Positions 1 to 8,100 of a stretch of 64,000 nt of DNA are shown here, in pieces. The translations under genes were made by a program, and so were the position numbers. The stretch lies in NCBI GenBank assembly GCA_024867545.1, contig JANFNE010000035.1:310001-374000 (forward strand), in the 5' to 3' direction. The notes beneath the pieces were generated by a model. The model had not been told where the DNA came from. It did not search any database and worked only from the letters and a program-made list of their open reading frames with translations. Origin of the DNA: Phytopythium helicoides (lineage: Eukaryota > Oomycota > Peronosporomycetes > Pythiales > Pythiaceae). Positions within the stretch are counted from its first letter, which is position 1; each line of letters begins with the position of its first letter.

Positions 1-263
1 ACTTCGATTGCGGTCATCGCGGCTTCGACATCGTGGGTGTCATGAATTTCAGTATTGGTCAAGTTGGAGAAAATTGCCTCGATGGACCGAGGTTTGCTGG
101 GCGTGATATCTTGGCGTAGTAGGTTGAGGCTTCGGCCTCGGAAGCTCGGCTGGCTCGAAGTTGGCAGTGTCAGGTCGATGGATGCTCGCAGGAGTAGGTC
201 GAACGTGATGCCAGCAACGCTGAGAGCAGCAAGTAGCACGACGAGGCGAGGACGGGTCCGCAT
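1..263 (-). CDS. N-terminal part of a signal-anchored or secreted protein (runs off left edge)
   Basis: An open frame starts at the ATG complementary to 261-263 and stays open to the window edge (about 87 codons, 3' part missing). Residues 1-4 are basic (MRTR), followed by a hydrophobic stretch of about 20 residues (LVVLLAALSVAGITFDLLL) and then a Ser/Pro/Arg-rich stem. This is the pattern of a signal peptide or type II membrane anchor. The anchor-plus-stem layout resembles the N-termini of the glycosyltransferases that follow, so it may be another member of that cluster, but no catalytic domain is visible. I saw no RxLR-dEER motif. The reading frame and hydrophobic segment are seen directly; the family is a guess. 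Confidence 0.55.
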   Translation of the reverse strand, partial: MRTRPRLVVLLAALSVAGITFDLLLRASIDLTLPTSSQPSFRGRSLNLLRQDITPSKPRSIEAIFSNLTNTEIHDTHDVEAAMTAIE

Positions 264-1106
264 TGTTGACAAGAGGCGGCAAGAAAATGACTGGGCGGAC
301 TATCTCGTGCTTATGATGCCCGGCTGATGGATGCTTGTCGCATCGTCGGAGGGACGCCGATCATTGCGCTCTGGGAGGAATGATAGAAGGAGAAAACGAC
401 CGCTAGAGGATCGCGGTTAGTACTTGCACTTGAAGCGGCACCACGATGGACACGTCGGCGTTCCATTGGCCATCATTACCAAAGAGAAGCAAAAACGGTT
501 AACGCAAAAAGACATGAGCAGGCCGGCTCTAGCGAGGAAGCGGCGCCGAAACGACTCGTACAAACGCAGTTCATGATGGCATTGCAACGAAGTTGTCGCA
601 TCGAGGCCAAATGGAACACGTTGGTGTGGTCATTTGGCCGTTGGAAGCTCTTCCAAGTCGCCAGCCTGGGTATGTGACATCTTGATGCTTGAAAACGCGA
701 TTGAGCGGCTGAGAGGCAGTTTGGCAGATTAATGTGTTGGTGCAGTTACTTTCCTCAAGCGAAAAGACTTTTCACGATGGACAGCATCGTTTGCTTCGCC
801 ACTTCAGACCGCAATGTCTCCAACATGGATCATAACAGAGCCAACGAGGAGATCAGCATTGATTTCGAATGTTCCACATTGTACATTGGTGTGACTGCAT
901 GAGCAACGCAAGGATGCCTTGGTACGGTTCATGTTGATGATCTCTATGCCTACCGTCAGACTAATTCGGCGAGGTCTTCGCTTGCTGTTTGTCGCCCCGA
1001 AACCTCGCTCTCCATCTCAAGCAACCGACTCGAGTAAACACGACAACTCGTATCCTGAAAGAGTTGTAAAGCATAGTACACACTTCAAGTTGAGTAGGCT
1101 GCATGC
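264..1106. other. intergenic spacer
   Basis: About 840 bp lie between the start of the partial gene and the 3' end of the first glycosyltransferase, both on the minus strand. Only short overlapping frames are present and none looks coding. It should hold the promoter of the partial gene and the 3' untranslated region of the next one. I see no repeat or RNA gene. Confidence 0.5.
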
Positions 1107-2663
1107 TTATAGCTGCGGTCGCATTCCTTGCCACTCGACGGCGATCTCGTGGAAGCGCTGGCGTAGACTCACCCGGTGGTTCATGGCCTGCGAGAACTTG
1201 ATGCCTGTGACATCAAACGGACACTCCTGGGGAAGATTCCGCTCCGAGAACGACCCCGCGTAAAACTCGGCGGGTCGCGCCTTGCTGTAGTACACTGGCT
1301 TGCCACGCGGCTCGTACTTGAGGATGTCGTCACTGTTCAGGTACAGGATGCTGCCACCCGTAGGGCTCGAACTTTCAGGGAAGTAGTGTGCAGCCTGACC
1401 GCACACGATCGACTTGTCTTCGCCGTGGTCGCGGAAGTCGGTGCCAACGCCACCCACACCGTAATCTGACAGCGCATACTTGGTCTCAGCGAGCTCGCAC
1501 GCAATGAAAAAGAGCTCCTTGTCACCATATGACGGTGGACGCCGCACATCGTTGAGTGCTATGAACGACGCGAGGATAGCTGTGGCACGAGGCTGCCGCT
1601 TTTTGCTCCACAGGACGCAGCTTGAATCCATTTCGTGGCCTGCCCGGTGGTTCCAGGCGTGACTCGTGAGTAGATGGTCGCTTGCATTGAACTTGAGCGT
1701 CACGGGGATGAGGTTCGGCATGGTTGGTGCGGGCCGAGCGATGCGGCCCAGGAACTGGTACGGGGACACGTCAAACTTGGACAGGTAGTTGTTAAGATCG
1801 TTGACGCCTGGGCGGTTCTTCACCGGGAGCCCGAGGAACATTTCGTCCTGGCTGAGTCGGTCGTGGAAGAACAGCGTGCCCGTCTCCTTGTACTTTTCCG
1901 TCTCCCACAGCGTCATGGGATCCTGGAAGAAGATGACATCCGCGTCAAGCAGCATAAACTCCTCAAAGCGGCTGAAGACGACAGCCAGCAGCTTAATGTC
2001 AAAGTTGCGGAAGCGGCTCTTGCACTCGCGATCGCTGCGGCAGAAGAGCTTGCGGTTGCTTTTTCCGGGCAGCACGCTCGCCGCCTTCAGCGCTCGCTCG
2101 CACACGTCCACAAAGTAAATCTCGCCGAGGTCCTTCTGCTCGCTCAGTCTGTCGCGGTAGCGCGCGTCCAAATCCCCGCAGTGGGCGATCTCGATGGGCA
2201 GCGCCACGTTCATGGCGCGCAGCTCCATGATGAGCGACACGCCGAGCGTCGCGATGCCGTCAAACAGCGGCATCAAAATGCCGCGCGGCACGCTCGTCTG
2301 CTGGCTGGCCACATACAACGTGTAGACGAGCTGGCGCTCCATTTCCTCGCGCTGCTCGGGCGAGAACTGCTCCGCGAACGCTGCCGAGTCGTTCAGCGTC
2401 CACTCGCGGTCCGCCTTCGCGTCCATGAAAGCCGAGCTCGCCTTCCCTCCCTTCTTCTCTTCCTCACTCGTCCGCAGCTGGGGAAAGTCCGGCGCGGTCC
2501 ATGTCACCAGCAAGTTGGCCGCCGCCACTAGCAGCCCCACGCCAATCAGCAGCCACGTCCACCGCGCCCGCGTGGCCGGCCGAGGGGCCGTCCAGGCCTT
2601 GAGGTCGCCTGCGGACTTGTCAGACGGCGCGTCCTCATGCTCGGAGCCCTTGGCGCGCCGCAT
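1107..2663 (-). CDS. MNN1-like (GT71-type) glycosyltransferase, single module, type II membrane protein
   Basis: The product is 518 aa in one exon. A cytosolic tail of about 33 residues precedes one membrane anchor (about 35-54, WTWLLIGVGLLVAAANLLVTW). A luminal catalytic module follows, with the nucleotide-sugar/metal motif DADVIFFQDP (DxD near residues 239-241). Downstream family blocks include SSCVLWSKKRQPRATAIL, PPSYGDKELFFIACELAET and ECPFDVTG near the end. This architecture matches fungal/oomycete alpha-1,3-mannosyltransferases of the MNN1 family, which extend glycans in the Golgi. The sugar and linkage are inferred, not shown. It is head-to-head with the next glycosyltransferase gene across about 220 bp. 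Its module is closest by eye to modules 2 and 4 of the four-module gene at 5176-10980 (shared LND.RRPPSYG and SDY.VGG.GTDFR blocks). Confidence 0.85.
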   Translation of the reverse strand: MRRAKGSEHEDAPSDKSAGDLKAWTAPRPATRARWTWLLIGVGLLVAAANLLVTWTAPDFPQLRTSEEEKKGGKASSAFMDAKADREWTLNDSAAFAEQFSPEQREEMERQLVYTLYVASQQTSVPRGILMPLFDGIATLGVSLIMELRAMNVALPIEIAHCGDLDARYRDRLSEQKDLGEIYFVDVCERALKAASVLPGKSNRKLFCRSDRECKSRFRNFDIKLLAVVFSRFEEFMLLDADVIFFQDPMTLWETEKYKETGTLFFHDRLSQDEMFLGLPVKNRPGVNDLNNYLSKFDVSPYQFLGRIARPAPTMPNLIPVTLKFNASDHLLTSHAWNHRAGHEMDSSCVLWSKKRQPRATAILASFIALNDVRRPPSYGDKELFFIACELAETKYALSDYGVGGVGTDFRDHGEDKSIVCGQAAHYFPESSSPTGGSILYLNSDDILKYEPRGKPVYYSKARPAEFYAGSFSERNLPQECPFDVTGIKFSQAMNHRVSLRQRFHEIAVEWQGMRPQL

Positions 2664-2881
2664 GCAGGTGGCTTCAGAGGTCGAGGCGGTCGCGCGGTCA
2701 ATCCGGTTCTGACGTTGGTTGTGTATGAGGACTGGACTCTTCTACCGCAGTGGCGATCGGCATTGATAAACGCGTCAAAATCAATGCGCGAATCCGCAAC
2801 TCAAGTGAAACAATAGGTTTCCGTATTGGTTTAGATGGAGAAAGTCCACCCGGGCGAATGCTGAAAGCGCGAGTGACGACG
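2664..2881. promoter_or_regulatory. divergent promoter region between two glycosyltransferase genes
   Basis: This spacer of about 220 bp separates two head-to-head start codons, so it must carry the promoters of both. On the minus strand there is a TCCTCATACACAACC element that loosely fits the oomycete Inr/FPR pattern. No TATA box is evident. The in-frame extension of the plus-strand gene back to 2750 lacks anchor-like sequence and is probably 5' leader. Confidence 0.4.
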
Positions 2882-4276
2882 ATGGCGCGGCCAGCGCGCG
2901 GCCGCCGCTGGGCGTGGCTGCTGCTGCTGCTGCCGGCCACGGGCGCGCTGCTGCTGGCGCTCGATATGCTGCTGGTGTCGTCGTGGCGCTCGGAGCTGTC
3001 GGCGTCCTTCTCGCGGCTCTTCTTCACGCGGCCGGGCCGCGTCTCGGCCAACAAGCTGGCCGCGAGTCTGTTCAGCCGCACGCAGACGCTCGCGACCGAG
3101 CGGCGCGGCGTGGTGATCCCCATCTACGACGACATTGCGCTGCTGGGGCTCTCGCTCGTGCTGGAGCTGCGCGACATGGGCGTCGACCTGCCGGTCGAGC
3201 TCCCGTACTGCGGAGACGTGAACGAGACCACGATCGCCGTGTTCTCGACGTACGCGCCGCTGGGAGACGTCCGCTTCTACGACGCGTGCGAGCTCGCACT
3301 GCACACGACGGTGGTAGGCAGAGAAGAGAGCTTGTTCTGCGCGGATGTGGAAGAGTGCCACGCGCGCTTCCGGGGCTTCGAGGTCAAGCCGCTGGCCGTG
3401 GCGCTCTCGCGGTTCCAAGAGATCATGCTCATGGACGCCGACACGGTCTACTTCCAGAACCCGGCGACGCTGTTTGACAGCGACAAGTTCCAGACCACGG
3501 GCACGCTCTTCTTCCACGACCGCGCGAGCCACGAGGTGTACTGGATGGCCGGACGGCTCAACGACGGCACGGACAACACGGTCTTCCATCGCTTCATGTC
3601 CAAGTTCAAACTGCGTCCGTTCCGCTCCATCCCGACGCTGCCACGCGAGAATGCTACGCTGCACAACCCAGTCAACCTGACGCTGCCCTTCATGCCCAGC
3701 GACTTCCTGCTTGCCAGTAATGTGTGGAACAAGCGTACAGGCCACCAGCAGGACTCGTCGCTGGTATTCTGGAGCAAGAAGAAGCAGCCACGCGCGACAG
3801 CCATCCTTGGGTCCTTCGTGACTTCCCGCGAAGTGTCAAGGATCCAGCCGCCTCCATCGTACGGCGATAAGGAGTTCTTCTTTACAGCGTGCGAGCTGGC
3901 CGAGACCCAATACGCGTTCTCGGATTTTGGTATCAGCGGCTTTGGCAACGACTTTCGCGACAGCGGCGAGAACAAGTCGACCTTGTGCGGATGCATGGCG
4001 CAGGTGTACCCGATCAAGAGCGAGGACGGCGAGCACTCGCGCATCCTGCACGCCAACAGCGACTTCATCCTCGCGTACCGGCCCAAGAGCCGCAAGAAGC
4101 CACTGTACTACGTCCGAGCGCGGCCTGCATCCTTCTACCCGGGCTCGTTCGGCGACCGCGCCATGGAATGCCCGTTCAACATCACTGGCGAGCGTCTCAA
4201 CACGCGTGAGGAAGACCGCATCCTGCGCCGCCAGGAGCTGCACTCGAGTCTGGAGGCGCATCTGCACCAGGTTTAA
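2882..4276 (+). CDS. MNN1-like (GT71-type) glycosyltransferase, single module
   Basis: The product is 464 aa from the ATG at 2882. I chose this start because MARPARGRRW directly precedes the anchor, as MATRPQPQ does in the next gene; in-frame ATGs at 2858 and 2750 are alternatives. The membrane anchor is WAWLLLLLPATGALLLALDMLL (about residues 10-32). The catalytic module carries MDADTVYFQNP (DxD near 184-186), a SHEVYWMAGRL block, HQQDSSLVFWSKKKQPRATA and PPSYGDKEFFFTACELAET. It ends with CPFNITG and a short amphipathic tail. The HQQDSSLVFW and FFFTACELAE variants are shared with module 3 of the gene at 5176, not with the minus-strand neighbour, so two sub-types existed before or during the fusion. 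Predicted Golgi mannosyltransferase; linkage unknown. Confidence 0.85.
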   Translation: MARPARGRRWAWLLLLLPATGALLLALDMLLVSSWRSELSASFSRLFFTRPGRVSANKLAASLFSRTQTLATERRGVVIPIYDDIALLGLSLVLELRDMGVDLPVELPYCGDVNETTIAVFSTYAPLGDVRFYDACELALHTTVVGREESLFCADVEECHARFRGFEVKPLAVALSRFQEIMLMDADTVYFQNPATLFDSDKFQTTGTLFFHDRASHEVYWMAGRLNDGTDNTVFHRFMSKFKLRPFRSIPTLPRENATLHNPVNLTLPFMPSDFLLASNVWNKRTGHQQDSSLVFWSKKKQPRATAILGSFVTSREVSRIQPPPSYGDKEFFFTACELAETQYAFSDFGISGFGNDFRDSGENKSTLCGCMAQVYPIKSEDGEHSRILHANSDFILAYRPKSRKKPLYYVRARPASFYPGSFGDRAMECPFNITGERLNTREEDRILRRQELHSSLEAHLHQV

Positions 4277-5175
4277 CAGTCACTTCTTGGCTGAGCCTCT
4301 GACGTGATACCACGTAAGCGAGCGCCACGTTGAGGCACATGCGGCAGGCCCCGCGATGGAAGCAACTGGGGGTAGATCTTCACCACCTTGCGGCTCATGG
4401 GCAGAGGTGGTGACGTACGTGTAAAAGTACCAATTAGAAGGCGAATGTGTGGTCACAAAGCTCAACGTGAAGAGTCGTAAGCGAATGGGTACGTTCAGGT
4501 CGTCGACGGCGCGGGACACTGCAGCCTGGCTCTGGCAGTTTCGCCACCGACGGGTACATTCGTACCACTGACCGTGCATAACTCGTCGAACAGCTGGCGC
4601 ACCCCAAGCACCCGCAACTTACGGCGTCGGCCGCGTTTCTCTCGGTTTCAGTATAGCTTCTACACCCCCAGCTGCTGACTCGACGCATATCCCATTTTCC
4701 GCCAGTATGGCGAGCGCAACCGCACCATGTTTCAACATTTCGTTTCGGTCGGACGGCGCGTGGCTTCCGGCCAGCACTACGTTCTGACTCCTGTTGGTTT
4801 TGCTCGTCGAGCAGCGACATGGCTCTACTAAATTAGCACGAAACGCGTCGAGTGTCGCTGCCTGCGATCGTTCAAAGACAGCCGCCTCAGCAGCAAGATC
4901 CCGCCGCGTTGTCGCACTGCAGTCGCAGTCCACCTCGCTCACCTTTCCATGTAGTAATGTAGCGCGCGGCCAGCAGCTCTATTCGGTGGCAGCAGCCATC
5001 CCGGCTTGTCCTAGGTGTCTTACGCGAGCGATCGGCCGCGCACACCCCATAATGGTTGCCCCTGGCGCCGCCTGTCTCTATCTTACCATTTGTATGCTTG
5101 ACTGGCTTTCAGTATGCCCGCAAGGGACCTAATGACCTGCCCCCACCTCACTCGGAAACCTTACGTGGCGTGGAT
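4277..5175. other. intergenic spacer, 5' region of the four-module glycosyltransferase
   Basis: About 900 bp without a convincing gene; the short frames on both strands have no domain character. The last part (about 5000-5175) should contain the promoter and leader of the next gene. The frame of that gene is open back to 5056, but the sequence there does not resemble a membrane-protein N-terminus. Confidence 0.5.
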
Positions 5176-8100
5176 ATGGCGACCAGGCCGCAGCCGCAGC
5201 CCAGGGCCTCGCGCTCGCAGCGCTGGCTCGCCTTCCTCGCGGCCGTCGGCGTGCTCTTCGTCGGCGCCAACGTGCTCGTCACGTGGCAGACGCTCGCGCG
5301 CGAGGGCGGCCGCGCCTCGAGCCGCGCGGCGGTGCCGGCGGAAGGCGCGCTCGGCCGCCAGTACCAGTACCTGCAGCGGCTCGTGAACGGCATTTCGGCC
5401 ACGGACGCCCCCGCTGCTAGTAGTCTGCGCGTGGAGGAGGACGGCGGCGTGGCGGCGAGCCCGGAGCTGCTGGAGGAGCCAAATGAACCGGAGCAGACTG
5501 AGATCCAGCCCATTGCGACGCCTCCGGCGCTTAGTATCAGCGGCAACGCCATCGGAGGAGGGCTGCGCATCGGCGCGGACGGAAAGGTGCAATTTGGCGA
5601 GGAGAAGCAGGAAGAGACGGACGAGGAGCTGGAGCTCGACATCGCCGAGCCGTCCGACGAGCCCACGGAAGCGCCGAAGCTGGAGGTCGAGGCACCCGAC
5701 GCGCTCGTGGACGCGCTCGATGAGCTTGCGAGGCGCACCACGGCCAAGCGCGGACTGGTGCTGCCGCTCCGTGACGAGACGGCCGAGGTCGGCGTCTCGC
5801 TGCTGCTGGACCTGCGCGCCAACAATGCCGACCTGCCGTTCGCGGTCGAGGTGCCTCACTGTGGCGACGAGCTCAGCCCTTCGGTGCGCACCGCATTGCA
5901 GGGCGTGCGCGTGTTGCAGCCGCTGCGCTTCTACGATCTCTGCACGGCTGCTGCGGAAGCCACGGCGCCTGACGCGGACGGCAAACCCAAGCAGCTCTTC
6001 TGTGCCGACTTTGCCGACTGCCAGCGTCGGTTCGGCAAGGGTGCAGACCTGCGCGCTCTTGCTGTGATCTTCTCCCAGTTTGACGAAGTGTTGCTCGTTG
6101 AGGCAGCAATGTCGTTCTTCCGGTCGCCGTTCGACCTGTGGGAAACAACCAAGGCGCTCGACACGGGCGTCATCCTTTTCCACGATCGCATCACTGCGCC
6201 GGGAACGTCGCTTGACGCTCCAGTACCCATTTCCGCAACGGATGGAAAACCCACCAACGCATTGCGGGAATATCTGCGTGTCAAGCCTGCATCGTTCCTA
6301 TCTCGTTTCGCATCTCTGCCAAATATTGCGCGCACGACAAAAGCCAGCTTCAACCGAACCGAGTTCGCGTTCAAGCCCAGCGACTTCCTTCTCTCTAGCC
6401 ACTCGATTCTAGGCCGTACGGGCCATCAAACTGATGCCGCACTCGTGCTTTGGACCAAGTCGCGTCAACGACGCGCTACTGCTCTCCTCGCAGCTTTCCT
6501 CGCCACCTCGTATGGTGATATTCCGCGACCACCGTCCCACGGTGATAAGGAGCTCTTCTTTCTGTCTCTCGAGCTAGCAGAGACGCTGTACGCCTACTCG
6601 GACTACGCGATTGGTGCCATTGGCTCTGACTTCCGAAACCACGGGCCGCAGAAGTCGATCGTGTGCGGTTCCGCTGCCCACTACTACCCAGAGCCCACTG
6701 ATGTGAGACGTAACCCGGCTACCATTTCACCGCTGCTGTTCACAACCAGCTCGAACTTCCTCCACTTTCGTCCGATTGAGCGTATGGTCTACTACTCGGC
6801 CGCCCGTCCCGCAACTGATTTTCCAGGGTCGTTTGAGTCTCGAGGTCTTTCTCATGGATGTCCATTTGACATCACTGGTGTCGCACTGACCGAAGCCGAG
6901 ATGAATCGTGCTGCGTACCGCCAGAAGTTTCATGACCTCTCAAGCCAGTGGATCACGGAGGCCAAGAATCCGAATGCAGCGCCTCTCCCTGTCGTAGAGC
7001 TCAACAAGCTGCTGCGCCAGGTGCGCAGTGGCGAGCTGCTGATCACCGAGAAGGAAGCCAAGGAGGCGCAGGAACGGCGTGAGAAGGATAGTGATCGCGA
7101 ATTGGTGGCCACCCTTCACTTCATGAGCCAAGCCGCAATCAAGGGAGACGACAAGCGGGGCATTGTGTTGCCGCTGTACGACAAGATTGCACAATTGGGA
7201 GCATCTCTCATACTGGAACTGCGCGCACTCGGTGTCGACCTTCCTGTGGAAGTCCCGCTGTGTGGAAATGATGTTTCCCCGGCCTTCCAGGCTCTTGTCG
7301 AGGAGCACAAAGCGCAATTTGGATCAGTCCGCTTCTATGATGCATGCGCTCTTGCGGCGAACGCTACTAGTTTGACCAACCCAGATCGCAAAGTGTTTTG
7401 CAAGGATCAAGCCGAGTGTGAACGTCGCTTCCGATCGTTTGATATCAAGCTGCTCGGCGTCTTCTTCTCCAGTTTCGAGGAGATCATGCTTCTGGACGCC
7501 GACACGATTTTCTTCCAGAGCCCCATGCCGCTGTTTGAGTCGACCAAGTACAAGAGGACGGGCACGCTGTTCTTCAACGACCGCATCGTCCACAACGACA
7601 TGTACCTGTCTGCTCGGCTCGATAACAAGCCGGAAACTACCAAGCTGCACGACTATCTCGCCAACTTCAATGTTGGGCTGTTCCGAGACGTGCCAACCCA
7701 TGATCGTGGAGCCCCCACCGTACCGAATGCTATCCCTAGCAGTGTGGCGGCTTTGAAGTTCCAGCCAAGTGACAATTTGCTCAAGGGCCACCCCTGGAAT
7801 CGCCGAGCTGGTCATCAGATGGATTCCAGCTGCGTGCTCTGGAACAAGCAGCGCCAACCGCGCGCCACTGCTGTGCTTCTGTCTTTTATCGCGCTCAACA
7901 GTGTTCGTCGCCCACCTTCTTATGGCGACAAGGAGCTCTTCCACATTGCATGTGAAGTGTCCGAGACGCAGTATGCATTCTCCGACTTTGGAATTGGTGC
8001 GGTTGGACTCGAGGTTCACGACCACGGCGATGACGCGTCACGTGTGTGCGGTAGTATGGCACAATACTACCCAGATCGTGATGGTCCACGAAAGATGGCG

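Noticed and set aside
1..263. RxLR effector
   Set aside because: A signal-like N-terminus is present, but no RxLR or dEER motif appears in the visible 87 residues.
1674..2531. Plus-strand 285-codon frame over the first glycosyltransferase
   Set aside because: Antisense shadow of the MNN1-like gene, with His/Leu/Arg-biased composition and no domain.
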